Assembly (NCBI GenBank): GCA_035536185.1
Contig: DATLOM010000021.1
Span: 98,709 to 162,708 of the forward strand
Direction: 5' to 3'
DNA: 64,000 bases
Source: GCA-2861595 sp035536185
GTDB taxonomy: Bacteria > Actinomycetota > Acidimicrobiia > Acidimicrobiales > GCA-2861595
Below the pieces are notes generated by a model. That model made no database searches. It had not been told where the DNA came from and was given only the letters and a program-made list of their open reading frames with translations. Positions 33,582 to 41,725 of this stretch are shown here, piece after piece. How positions within the stretch are numbered: position 1 is the first letter of the stretch; the number at the start of each line of letters is the position of its first letter. The position numbers and the translations under genes were made by a program.

Positions 33582-34084
33582 TGGGACGCAGCAACGACCG
33601 CGATCGCGGTACCAAGCGGGTACCAAAGGACGACCGCCGCCGGCCCGGGAAGAAGAAGGTGTGCGTGTTCTGCACCGACCACCTTCCCTGGGTCGACTAC
33701 AAGGAGGTCAACCTCCTGCGGCGCTACATCTCCGACCGCGGCAAGATCCGGGCCCGCCGGGTGTCGGGCTGCTGCACGGAGCACCAGCGGGCCGTGGCGG
33801 TGGCCATCAAGACGGCGCGCGAGCTCGCCCTCCTCCCCTACACCCAGCGCACCGTCATGGAGCGCGCCGGCGGTCGGGGCCCCGGCCGTGGCGGCCCCCG
33901 CCGCGACGCCATGTCGCCCGCCGACGCTCCCGCCGGCGATGCCCTGGACGTTGACCTGGACGCCGACCTCGACATCGGCTCGGACCCCGACCTCGCCTTC
34001 GGCCTGGGCGTCGACGGCGATGCCCCGGTTCTCGACATCGACACCGACATGCCGGGCGGCGATGAGGGCACGGTCCCCTCGTGA
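33581..34084 (+). CDS. rpsR: 30S ribosomal protein S18 with unusual acidic C-terminal tail
   Basis: S18 pairs with S6 on the small subunit. The S18 fold is clear at about residues 20-92: KKVCVFCTDHLPWVDYKEV, RRYISDRGKIRARRVSGCC, and the Cys/His ligands of a zinc-type S18. The protein is 167 residues long, about twice the usual length. Residues beyond 93 form a Gly/Arg/Pro linker and then an Asp-rich repeat-like tail (DVDLDADLDIGSDPDLAF, then a VLDIDTDMPGGDEG end). The tail is in frame and ends overlapping the rplI GTG. Confidence 0.92.
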   Translation: MGRSNDRDRGTKRVPKDDRRRPGKKKVCVFCTDHLPWVDYKEVNLLRRYISDRGKIRARRVSGCCTEHQRAVAVAIKTARELALLPYTQRTVMERAGGRGPGRGGPRRDAMSPADAPAGDALDVDLDADLDIGSDPDLAFGLGVDGDAPVLDIDTDMPGGDEGTVPS

Positions 34085-34530
34085 AGGTGGTCCTCCGGGC
34101 CGACGTCGCCGGCGTCGGCAAGAAGGGTGACATCCTGAGCGTCGCCGACGGCTACGCCCGCAACTTCCTCATTCCCAAGGGCCGGGCCATGAAGGCCACT
34201 GCCGGCGTAGAGGCTCAGGCCAGTGCCATGCGCCGTTCCCGCGACGTGAAGGATGCCCGCGACCGGGAGGGGGCCGAGGCCATCGCCCGCACCCTCGTTC
34301 CCCTGGTCATCCGCATCCCGGCCCGCGCCGGCTCGGAAGGCAAGTTGTTCGGATCGGTCACCGCCGCCGATGTGGCATCCGCGGTGGCCTCCCAATCGGG
34401 GCTCGAGCTCGACCGGCGGCGCCTGCACATCGAGTCGCCCATCCGCACCCTCGGCAGCCACGAGGTACCGGTGCGCCTGCACGCCGACGTCGAGTTCCGG
34501 CTCAACATCGAGGTCGTCAGCGACCGCTGA
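34081..34530 (+). CDS. rplI: 50S ribosomal protein L9
   Basis: L9 spans the ribosome surface and helps maintain reading frame. The 149 residues begin MKVVLRADVAGVGKKGDILS, then VADGYARNFLIPKGRA, the complete L9 signature. A central helix and the C-terminal domain (LFGSVTAADVASAV) follow. The GTG start overlaps the rpsR stop (GTGA). It is the last gene of the operon, convergent with dnaB. Confidence 0.95.
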   Translation: MKVVLRADVAGVGKKGDILSVADGYARNFLIPKGRAMKATAGVEAQASAMRRSRDVKDARDREGAEAIARTLVPLVIRIPARAGSEGKLFGSVTAADVASAVASQSGLELDRRRLHIESPIRTLGSHEVPVRLHADVEFRLNIEVVSDR

Positions 34531-34543
34531 TCCCCTCGGAGCC

Positions 34544-37231
34544 CTACACCCGGGCCATGTTGGCGAACCGGGTGTAGTGCTCCAGGAAAGCCAGCTGCGT
34601 AGTCCCCGTCGGCCCGTTCCGGTGCTTGGACAGGATCACCTCCGCCGTCCCCCGGTCCGGCGAGTCGGGGTTGTAGAGCTCATCTCTGTACAGGAACATC
34701 ACTACGTCGGCATCCTGTTCCAGGGAGTTGTGAGCCACCACGCCATCGGCGATGAAGTTGTGGGTGCCGACGATGGTGACGTCGAACGTCGGCTGCTCGC
34801 CGATCGCGGTGATCTCGACCACCCTGTCCCAGTAGAGATCCGAAGCGGCTATGTCCGCCAGCTCCCCGGACCCGGTGATCTCGGCGATCTTTGCCAGCCG
34901 TGCGCGGGAGAAGCGCCGGGGGCGCTTCTCGTCGCCGAGCAGGTAGCTGCCGCAGTACCGCTCGCCCAGCTCCGCGGCTATCTGGCGATGGGACACACCG
35001 GCCGCGCTGGCGGCCTCCTTGACCTTCTTGACGACCGGCCACGGCACCAGATCCACGTTGGGGTTCTCCTTGATCCCGTCGAGGATGGTCAGGGCTTCGG
35101 TGATGCAGTCGCCGCGTTGACCGTGGCACCCGACCACCCGCAGGAATCGCGCTTGGCTGGCCGCGCCCTGGACCCGTACGGAGAATCCCTCCCGGTAGTG
35201 CTGGACGTCGTCGGCGGGGCGGCCCACGCGCTGCTTCTTCGAGCTCCCGATCGTCGACGTGATCCCGAAGCGCAGCAGGAGACGCTGGACATCCAGGGCC
35301 AGCCGCCGGCTGGTGGTGGCGTAGTAGGTGCTCACGATCGGCCCTCGGGCGTTCCTGCCGACGGTTATCGACCCGTCGGTCGCCCACAGGTGGTGTAGGA
35401 ACAGCGCCACCTTCTGGTCGTCGAGGCCGAAGACCGACGGGGGCACGAACTTCGTCCACGCCCGTGACTTCCAAAGGCCATGCGGTTCGAGCCAGTTGCG
35501 CATCGGGTGGTTCACGCCGTGGGTGAGGCGGTAGGGGCTGGGGAACCACAGGTTCCAGGTACGGCCGACCTTCTTCGCCTGAGTCGTTATCCCGAAGAGG
35601 CGGGACGCCAGCTGCTCGACCAGCTCCTTGTTGGCGGGGTCCGCGGTGGTGTACTTGCAGCTGGTGCCCATGGAGCCGTCGCCGATCATGTGACCCAGCA
35701 GGGCAAGCTCGTCGTCGGACCAACTGTCGCCGGGGTGGGACGGTGCCGGAAGGCGGCGGGGGACGGCCACGAAGGAGCCGGCCTCGACCGAGTCGAGCCT
35801 CGTCCAGCCGTCGATGGTCAGGAACGGGTGATTGGCGGTGGCCTGCACCCGCCGTCCCGACGCCAGCTTCATCTCGAAGACCGGCTTGATGCCCGATGGG
35901 AACGCCTTCACCAGCTGAGCGGGGACCAGCTTCTGGTGATCGTCGACGGACCAGACCATCGGTTGGTCCTGGGTGAGGACCAGCTCACCCAGCGAGACGT
36001 CCTCGCCGGTGTCGGCCCGCATGACGCGGGTGCCGGCGGGCATGCATCCTGATTCCCGTAGGTCGGCCAGCACGGGGCGCTTGTCGGCGCGCATCTCCAG
36101 GTTGCGGGAGAGCTGGGACAGGGCCACGACCGGGACGTTCAGCTCGCGGGCGAGGATCTTGAGGCTCCGGCTGATCTCGGACACCTCGACCTGGCGGTTC
36201 TCGGCCCGGGCCCGGCCCGACATGAGCTGGAGGTAGTCGATCACGACCAGATCCAGGCCCTCACGGCTCTTGAGCCGGCGGGCCTTGGCCCGGATGTCCA
36301 TCACCGTGATGTTGGGGTTGTCGTCGACGTAGATCGGCGCCTCCCCCAACCGGCCCACGGCATGCTGGATCTTGGGCCAGTCGGACTCGTGGAGCTTCCC
36401 GTTGCGCATGCGGGTGGCGTCGACCCGTGCCTCGGAGCAGAGGAGGCGCTGGGTGATCTCGTGATGGCTCATCTCCAGGGAGAACATGAGCACTGGCCGG
36501 CGCGCCGTGATGGCGGCATGGGCCACCATCCCCAGCGCGAAGGCCGTCTTCCCGGTGCTGGGACGGGCACCCACGATGATGAGGTTGGACGGCTGCAACC
36601 CGGCGAGGCGCTCATCGAGCTCGGTGAACCCGGTGGGAACGCCGGTGATGGCCTCGCCCCGGTCGTAGAGCGCCTCGAGGTGGTCGAGGCTCTTCTCCAG
36701 CAGTTCCCGCAGCGGGACCAGCGAATCGGTGATGCGGCGCTGGGCCACCTGGAAGACCATGGTCTCGGCCCGGTCGACGGCGTCACCCACGTCGTCCGGT
36801 ACGGCGTAGCCCAGCTCGGCGATCTCGCCGGCCACACCGATGAGGCGCCGCAGCAGGGCGTGCTCCTCGACGATGCGGGCGTATCGGGGGGCGCTGCTGA
36901 TGGCCGGGGTGTTGGCCTGGAGGGACACCAGGGCGGCGGGGCCACCCATGGCCTCCAGGAGGCCGGCCCGGCGAAGCTCGTCGGCCACGGTGACCGGGTC
37001 GACCGGCTCACCCTGGCCGTACAGCGACGTGACGGCGTCGAAGACGTGGGCGTGCGCCGGCTTGTAGAAATCCTCGGAGGCACAGATCTGCACGGCGTCG
37101 ACGATGGCGTCCCGCGACAGCAGCATGGCCCCGAGAAGCGATTCCTCGGCCTGCAGGTCGTGGGGTGGGACCCTGGCCCTGGAGGCCTTGCTGGGAGCGT
37201 TGGGGCGCGAGTCTTCAAGGGAGTGGATCAT
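34544..37231 (-). CDS. dnaB: Replicative DNA helicase DnaB, interrupted by an intein
   Basis: DnaB is the hexameric fork helicase. The 895-residue precursor has an N-terminal domain (PPHDLQAEESLLGAMLL), a RecA-like domain with Walker A GARPSTGKT and VVIDYLQLMSG, and C-terminal SLEQDADVVMFLYRDE. A 440-residue intein splits it after DLRESG (residue 395). Splicing would give a 455-residue helicase of normal size. The first extein residue after the intein is Ser836, as splicing needs. It follows rpsF-rplI as in mycobacteria but is convergent with them. Confidence 0.96.
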   Translation of the reverse strand: MIHSLEDSRPNAPSKASRARVPPHDLQAEESLLGAMLLSRDAIVDAVQICASEDFYKPAHAHVFDAVTSLYGQGEPVDPVTVADELRRAGLLEAMGGPAALVSLQANTPAISSAPRYARIVEEHALLRRLIGVAGEIAELGYAVPDDVGDAVDRAETMVFQVAQRRITDSLVPLRELLEKSLDHLEALYDRGEAITGVPTGFTELDERLAGLQPSNLIIVGARPSTGKTAFALGMVAHAAITARRPVLMFSLEMSHHEITQRLLCSEARVDATRMRNGKLHESDWPKIQHAVGRLGEAPIYVDDNPNITVMDIRAKARRLKSREGLDLVVIDYLQLMSGRARAENRQVEVSEISRSLKILARELNVPVVALSQLSRNLEMRADKRPVLADLRESGCMPAGTRVMRADTGEDVSLGELVLTQDQPMVWSVDDHQKLVPAQLVKAFPSGIKPVFEMKLASGRRVQATANHPFLTIDGWTRLDSVEAGSFVAVPRRLPAPSHPGDSWSDDELALLGHMIGDGSMGTSCKYTTADPANKELVEQLASRLFGITTQAKKVGRTWNLWFPSPYRLTHGVNHPMRNWLEPHGLWKSRAWTKFVPPSVFGLDDQKVALFLHHLWATDGSITVGRNARGPIVSTYYATTSRRLALDVQRLLLRFGITSTIGSSKKQRVGRPADDVQHYREGFSVRVQGAASQARFLRVVGCHGQRGDCITEALTILDGIKENPNVDLVPWPVVKKVKEAASAAGVSHRQIAAELGERYCGSYLLGDEKRPRRFSRARLAKIAEITGSGELADIAASDLYWDRVVEITAIGEQPTFDVTIVGTHNFIADGVVAHNSLEQDADVVMFLYRDELYNPDSPDRGTAEVILSKHRNGPTGTTQLAFLEHYTRFANMARV
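34727..36046 (-). mobile_element. DnaB intein with LAGLIDADG homing endonuclease
   Basis: The intein occupies precursor residues 396-835. It starts with Cys (CMPAGTRV), has the block-B motif TANHPFLT, and ends GTHNFIADGVVAHN, with the terminal His-Asn needed for cyclisation, followed by Ser. Two endonuclease motifs are present, LLGHMIGDG and LHHLWATDG, each with the acidic residue, so homing may be active. The insertion site (after ..LRESG, before SLEQDAD) is the one I recall for the mycobacterial and cyanobacterial DnaB inteins. All splicing residues look intact. Confidence 0.93.
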
Positions 37232-37656
37232 CGGGGTGCGCCGATCTTCACAGCCCTCCGCTGGGGACCGCTAGGGGCTCTTGCTGGGGAATACGCAGTG
37301 GACGAAGGGCCAGTCTCTCCACACCGGAACATCAGTTCGCACGGTAACGGCCGGGTGTGACAAGCGGAGGAGGGGCGAGACCCTGAGAGGTAGGGCGGGA
37401 GCCGGGGTGCGGGTTCGGAGGGCCGTTCCCACTAATTGGAGGGGTCCCGGCCCCCACCTCTACCTGGGCGCTGCGCTTGCTGAGGGCGCCACGCCGTTTC
37501 CATGATCGTCGCCTTATGCCGCTACCTTGAGCACTTTTCTCACGCTTCGTGGTGGAGATCTCTGCACATGCGAACCCGCGGCCCCACCAGTCGAGGAGTA
37601 CGATTGAGGCGATGTCGTGGTTGCCCGCCCGCCCCGGCGGTCGGAGGTGATGTCCT
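37232..37656. other. Intergenic region upstream of dnaB
   Basis: These 425 bases separate divergent dnaB and a small membrane-protein gene. No coding sequence was convincing. A possible plus-strand promoter lies near the right end (TTGAGC around 37529 and TACGAT around 37600, but spacing is not ideal). A strong Shine-Dalgarno (GGAGGTGATG) lies just before 37657. No repeats or RNA genes were recognised. Confidence 0.35.
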
Positions 37657-37863
37657 GTGTTCCTGGGTGAAGACCTCCTCCCGCTCCTGGTCCTCGCCCT
37701 CGGCGCGGCGATGGTGATGGGCAACGGGCTGGCCCTCGTGCGGCCGCCGGCCCAGCACCGGGAGGGAGAGCTCGAGCGGGCGCCGGCTGGGCGCAGCATG
37801 GTAATGATCGGCATCGGGCTGCTGGCGGCTCTGTGGGCGCTGGCCTCGTTGGTCCTCGCATGA
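37657..37863 (+). CDS. Small two-helix membrane protein
   Basis: The 68-residue product has two hydrophobic helices (LLPLLVLALGAAMVMGNGLAL and VMIGIGLLAALWALASLVL) joined by a charged loop (RPPAQHREGELERAP). The GTG start has an excellent Shine-Dalgarno, GGAGGT, eight bases upstream, supporting translation. No family was recognised. It lies four bases before the next small gene. Confidence 0.65.
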   Translation: MFLGEDLLPLLVLALGAAMVMGNGLALVRPPAQHREGELERAPAGRSMVMIGIGLLAALWALASLVLA

Positions 37864-37866
37864 GCC

Positions 37867-38214
37867 ATGCCTGAGCACTCCAAGACCATCGAGGGCCTGG
37901 CCGCCCAACTGGGCGTTCCCAGTTCGGTGGCCCGGGAGCACCTGGGTGCCGAGTTGCGGGCCCTGCGGGCCGCCCTGCCGCTCCATGGCCAGGAGGGGCT
38001 CTCGCCGCCTACGCCGGGCGGCTGGAACCAGGTGATGTACGCCTACGACGAGGCGCTCGTCGTCGTCGGCCACATGCTCGACATCCCCGATGCACCCGAT
38101 CCCGAGTTCTTCATCGGGTACCGCCGTCTCACAGAGCTGGAACGAAAGCTCCTGGAGGAGGGGGTCACCGCCGCCGGCATCGACCTGCGGCCCCGGATGG
38201 AGCTCGGCGGCTGA
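37867..38214 (+). CDS. Conserved-looking soluble protein of unknown function
   Basis: The 115 residues are soluble and mixed in composition, starting MPEHSKTIEGLAAQLGVPSS, which resembles the start of a small helical domain, and ending EGVTAAGIDLRPRMELGG. No domain was recognised. It lies directly downstream of the small membrane protein and is probably co-transcribed with it. Confidence 0.55.
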   Translation: MPEHSKTIEGLAAQLGVPSSVAREHLGAELRALRAALPLHGQEGLSPPTPGGWNQVMYAYDEALVVVGHMLDIPDAPDPEFFIGYRRLTELERKLLEEGVTAAGIDLRPRMELGG

Positions 38215-38229
38215 TACGGGAGCCGGGCG

Positions 38230-38463
38230 TCAGCGCCGTAGCGGGGGGACGACAGCCGGCGGCCGCCGGCGGGCAGGCAGCTCCTCGAGGAGGTCGGCGG
38301 TCGCCGCCGCGATACGTTCCACGGCCCGCTCGATGGCCGCACTGGCCATCTGGTCCTTGGTGACCGCCGCGACCTTGCGGACGTACTGACGGGCCGCCGA
38401 GTCGACCTCCTCGGCGGTGGCAGGTGGCTCTAGGCCGCGCAGGGGAGTGATGTTCCGGCACAT
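38230..38463 (-). CDS. DUF2277 family protein
   Basis: The 77-residue product begins MCRNITPLRGLEPPATAEEV and continues DSAARQYVRKVAAVTKDQMA, which matches the DUF2277 pattern (MCRNI..L....PPAT..EV..AA.QYVRK). The function of the family is unknown. It is convergent with the upstream gene and divergent from the phosphatase gene. Confidence 0.85.
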   Translation of the reverse strand: MCRNITPLRGLEPPATAEEVDSAARQYVRKVAAVTKDQMASAAIERAVERIAAATADLLEELPARRRPPAVVPPLRR

Positions 38464-38582
38464 GGCCGAAGGCTACGGCGGCGCCTTGCCGACATCCAGG
38501 CGCGCCATGGGGACAGTGGATCCTCGGGGTGCGGCTACTAGGATCGAAGGGCCGGCGGTCAGCCCCCAGCAGCCAAATTGCC

Positions 38583-39848
38583 ATGCCTGACCCCGCCCCC
38601 ACCCGAGATGCCGCCGATTCGCCCCTGGCGGAGGCTCTCACCGGGCTGGCGCTGGCGAGCACGAGCCTGCGACCCGACGACATCGCGGCCGCTGTCGCCA
38701 GACACGTCTGCAGATTGGGCTTCACCGATCTGAGGATCTACCTGGCCGACCTCGAGCAGCGGGTCCTGGTGCACCTGCCCGCTTCGGGCGAACCCGCATC
38801 CGAACCGTTGGCCGTCGACGGCACCGTCGCCGGAAGGGCCTATCGGACCGAGCGGCCCGTGGTGTCCCGGGGCGAGCGAGGCGACAACGGTTCAGAGGGC
38901 GGTTCAGAGGGTGAGGGCGTTCTGGTGTGGCTCCCCCTCCTGGACAGCGCCGAGCGCCTGGGTGTCCTCGCCTTCCGCACCCGTGACGAGATCGATGACG
39001 ACCTCCTCACAACAGCCCAGGCCGTCACCAACCTGGTTGGCGAGATCGTCGCCAACAAGTCCGACTACGGCGACACCATCGTCCGGACCAGGCGCATCCA
39101 GGAGGTGTCGCTGCCGGCTGAGATGCGGTGGGCCATGCTTCCGCCGCTGACCTACACGGCCGGGAACATCGCCATCTCGGGGATCGTGGAGCCCGCTTAT
39201 GAGGTGGCCGGCGACACCTTCGACTACGCGGTCAACGGCGAACAGGCTCACGTGGCGATCATCGACGCCATCGGCCACGGCCTCGAGGCTTCGCGCATCG
39301 CCAACCTGGCAGTGCTGGCCTACCGCCACAGCCGTCGCCGTGACCTCGACTCGGTCGAGACCTACCTCGAGATGGACCGGGTAATAGCCGACCAGTTCGG
39401 CTCCGAGAAGTTCGCCACCGCTCAGCTCGCCAGTCTCGACCTGTCGAGCGGTCAGCTGTGCTGGATCAACGCCGGCCATCCGCCGCCCATGGTCATCCGC
39501 CAGGGCCACCGGGTCGATCTTCCCCATGAGGTCTTCCTCCCGATCGGCCTCTCGGCCGTGGACCCGACTGCTGTGCCCCAGATGACCGAAGCCTTCCTCG
39601 AGCCGGGCGACCTCGTGCTGTTCTTCACCGACGGCGTGGTCGAGGCCCGGTCACCCGACGGTGAGCAGTTCGGGAGGGAGCGGCTGGGCGACCTGATGGA
39701 GCGGGCAGCCGCCGCGGCCCAGAAGCCGGCCGAGACGATGCGCCTTCTGGGCCATGCCGTGCTCGACCACCAGAACGGGATGTTGCAGGACGACGCCACG
39801 CTCCTCCTGCTGGCCTGGCAGGGGCCATCCAGGGCGGTGCCCGCCTAG
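38583..39848 (+). CDS. SpoIIE/PP2C-type phosphatase with N-terminal GAF-like sensor domain
   Basis: The 421-residue protein has a GAF-like N-terminal domain (about 12-160, LRIYLADLEQRVLVHLPASG, then VLVWLPLLDSAERLGVLAF) and a PP2C/SpoIIE domain (about 190-412) with EPAYEVAGDTFDYAV and ADIIDAIGHGLEAS-like metal-binding Asp/Gly motifs, INAGHPPP, and FFTDGVVEAR. Such phosphatases act on anti-sigma antagonists or other phosphoproteins. No RsbW/anti-sigma kinase partner lies next to it. The ATG is at 38583. Confidence 0.88.
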   Translation: MPDPAPTRDAADSPLAEALTGLALASTSLRPDDIAAAVARHVCRLGFTDLRIYLADLEQRVLVHLPASGEPASEPLAVDGTVAGRAYRTERPVVSRGERGDNGSEGGSEGEGVLVWLPLLDSAERLGVLAFRTRDEIDDDLLTTAQAVTNLVGEIVANKSDYGDTIVRTRRIQEVSLPAEMRWAMLPPLTYTAGNIAISGIVEPAYEVAGDTFDYAVNGEQAHVAIIDAIGHGLEASRIANLAVLAYRHSRRRDLDSVETYLEMDRVIADQFGSEKFATAQLASLDLSSGQLCWINAGHPPPMVIRQGHRVDLPHEVFLPIGLSAVDPTAVPQMTEAFLEPGDLVLFFTDGVVEARSPDGEQFGRERLGDLMERAAAAAQKPAETMRLLGHAVLDHQNGMLQDDATLLLLAWQGPSRAVPA

Positions 39849-39950
39849 CTCCACCGTCCCGCCCGATTGTGGCGGCGGGTGTGCCGCCCGTCTCGCCGGC
39901 CGGCGGTCGGGGTGGCTACAGTCCGCAGTAACGGCTGACGTAGGAGGGCG

Positions 39951-40592
39951 ATGCGGGCGCTCGTCGGGATAGAGACGGCTCTACTCGTTCTGCTGTCGGT
40001 GCTGGTCGCCGGGCTCCTCCGGAGCCATGCCGAGATCCTCCGGGAGCTGCACCGCCTCAGGGGCTCCGCAGAAGATGGGATCCCCCCGGGCGTTCCCCTT
40101 GTCAGTCGGGCGAGAGGGGGTCAGGCCTACGACGTGGCCGGCGTGAGCCCCGGCGGCGACGCCGTGCACATCGGGGTGAGCGGGCGCCAGCCGACCCTGC
40201 TGGCCTTCCTATCGAGCGGGTGCACCTCCTGCCAGCCGCTGTGGGACGGCCTGCGGCGGGGGGAGCCGCGCCTGCCCGAGCTGGCCCGGGTGGTCGCCGT
40301 GACCCGTGGCCCCGGTGCCGAGAGCCCCGGCCGGCTGGCGCCGCTCTCCCCGGCCGGCGTGCCGGTGGTGATGTCGGACGCGGCCTGGAGTGACTACGCC
40401 GTGCCCGGATCGCCCTACGTCGTCTACGTGGACAACGGCAGGATCGCCGGCGAGGGGTCGGTGCAGGGCTGGGACCAGCTCCGCTCGCTGCTGGCCCGGG
40501 CCGGCGCCGATGCCGCGGCGGCGGATCGTCCGTCGGTTGCCGTCGACGCCGCGGGGCCGACGACCGGGCCGGGGCTGGAGCAACGGTCGTGA
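39951..40592 (+). CDS. MauD-like membrane-anchored thioredoxin-fold protein
   Basis: The 213-residue protein has an N-terminal anchor (about 6-23) followed by a charged stretch (HAEILRELHRLRG), then an extracytoplasmic thioredoxin fold with Cys91-Thr-Ser-Cys94 (LAFLSSGCTSCQPLWDG) and a cis-Pro segment VPGSPYVVYVDNG. This layout is that of MauD, a disulfide-handling protein needed to make the Cys-rich methylamine dehydrogenase light chain. ATG 39951 follows AGGAGGG. It opens a coupled run ending in a Cys-rich exported protein, its probable client. Confidence 0.82.
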   Translation: MRALVGIETALLVLLSVLVAGLLRSHAEILRELHRLRGSAEDGIPPGVPLVSRARGGQAYDVAGVSPGGDAVHIGVSGRQPTLLAFLSSGCTSCQPLWDGLRRGEPRLPELARVVAVTRGPGAESPGRLAPLSPAGVPVVMSDAAWSDYAVPGSPYVVYVDNGRIAGEGSVQGWDQLRSLLARAGADAAAADRPSVAVDAAGPTTGPGLEQRS

Positions 40593-40660
40593 TCGTCGTG
40601 GCCGTCGCCGGGCTGGGCGTGGCCGTGCTGGCTGGGCTGCGGTCGAGTTGGTCGCCCTGA
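40589..40660 (+). CDS. Possible 23-residue membrane micropeptide
   Basis: A GTG overlapping the stop of the MauD-like gene (GTGA) opens a 23-codon frame encoding MIVVAVAGLGVAVLAGLRSS, then WSP and a TGA. The peptide is one membrane helix with a basic end. The four-base overlap and helix-like composition make it plausible, but a frame this short could arise by chance. Confidence 0.4.
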   Translation: MIVVAVAGLGVAVLAGLRSSWSP

Positions 40661-40669
40661 GGAGAGTCC

Positions 40670-41266
40670 ATGATGGCATCCATCAACCCGCTCGGGGAGC
40701 GGGCTCGTGGTAACCGGTGGTGCAGAACTGCGGGGGCCTTCTCGGCCGGTTGCGTCCTGGGCGGTTGGGCCCTGGGTGCCGCCGCCGCCGCCATCGGCAC
40801 GGCGGTGGCGGCGCTGGCGCCGGCGCCGGCCAACGTGCTGCTCCTGACAGCCACTGCACTCGTGCTCTCAGCTGGGGTGGCGGAGCTTGGGGACTGGCCC
40901 GTGCCCACAGTGCGCAGGCAGGTCGACGAGCTGTGGATCGGCCGCTACCGCGGCTGGGTGTACGGCGCCGGCTTCGGTGTGCAACTGGGCGTTGCCCTGG
41001 CTACGACGGTTACCTCAGCAGCGGTGTACGCCGCGGTGGGCCTGGCCGCGGTCCTGGGTGCGGCCGGCGAGCCGGCGTGGGCACAGGCCACCGGCATCGC
41101 CTTCGGGCTGGCCCGTGCCCTGCCGGTGGTGGGCGGCTGGGCGTTGCATGACGCGGCCAGCCTGCGCCGGCGGGTGGCCAGGGCGGCGGCCGCGGCGACG
41201 GGTTGCCGCCTGGCCAGCGGATGCTGCCTGTGCGGGATGGCGGCGTGGACCGCGGCGGCTCTGTAG
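40670..41266 (+). CDS. Polytopic membrane protein in Mau-like cluster
   Basis: The 198-residue protein starts at an ATG preceded by GAGGAGAG. It has about five hydrophobic helices, including AFSAGCVLGGWALGAAAAAI and VYGAGFGVQLGVALATTVTS, and several Cys near the C-terminus (CRLASGCCLCG). Its place matches that of MauF-type (CcdA/DsbD-like) electron conduits in mau clusters, and the GFGVQLGVALATT segment is reminiscent of those, but the similarity is too weak to name it. It is followed directly by the next gene. Confidence 0.6.
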   Translation: MMASINPLGERARGNRWCRTAGAFSAGCVLGGWALGAAAAAIGTAVAALAPAPANVLLLTATALVLSAGVAELGDWPVPTVRRQVDELWIGRYRGWVYGAGFGVQLGVALATTVTSAAVYAAVGLAAVLGAAGEPAWAQATGIAFGLARALPVVGGWALHDAASLRRRVARAAAAATGCRLASGCCLCGMAAWTAAAL

Positions 41267-41725
41267 ATGGCTCACCTGAGCGGCCACGGCCTCTCCGTCG
41301 AGCTCCCCCGTGGCTGGGACGGGTCCATCACGAGGCGCAGCGACGCCCTGGCCCTGCCCGTCCTGCACGCCTCGTCGATGCCGCTTCCCCCCGAGCGGGG
41401 TGACTCAGGTGGCCGGGTGGTCGAGAACCTGGGGTGGGGAGAGGTATTCCTCTGCCTTCTCGAGCACGAGCCGTCCTGTGCCGGCACCGCGCTGTTCGCT
41501 TCGAATGGTCTACCTCTGCCCCTGTCGACCGACTGGTTCTCGCCGAGGGTCCTGCAGGGGATGAGGCCGGCGCAGTCTGGCGTTCAGAGGTTCTTCGCCC
41601 TCCAGGGCCGAGCCTTCTGTCTCTTCGTCGTGGTCGGCGAGCACGCCCGGCGCCACCGCCTGGTGCTGGCCGCGGAGCGGGTGTTGAGCAGCCTCGTTGT
41701 CGGTCCCCTGGAGCTCCAGCCGTGA
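41267..41725 (+). CDS. Unknown soluble protein in Mau-like cluster
   Basis: The 152-residue product begins MAHLSGHGLSVELPRGWDGS, which resembles the first strand of small alpha/beta domains found in some actinobacterial exported or cytoplasmic proteins, and has no signal peptide or membrane helix. Its ATG follows the previous stop without a gap, and its own stop overlaps the mauE-like GTG. I recognise no family. Confidence 0.6.
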   Translation: MAHLSGHGLSVELPRGWDGSITRRSDALALPVLHASSMPLPPERGDSGGRVVENLGWGEVFLCLLEHEPSCAGTALFASNGLPLPLSTDWFSPRVLQGMRPAQSGVQRFFALQGRAFCLFVVVGEHARRHRLVLAAERVLSSLVVGPLELQP

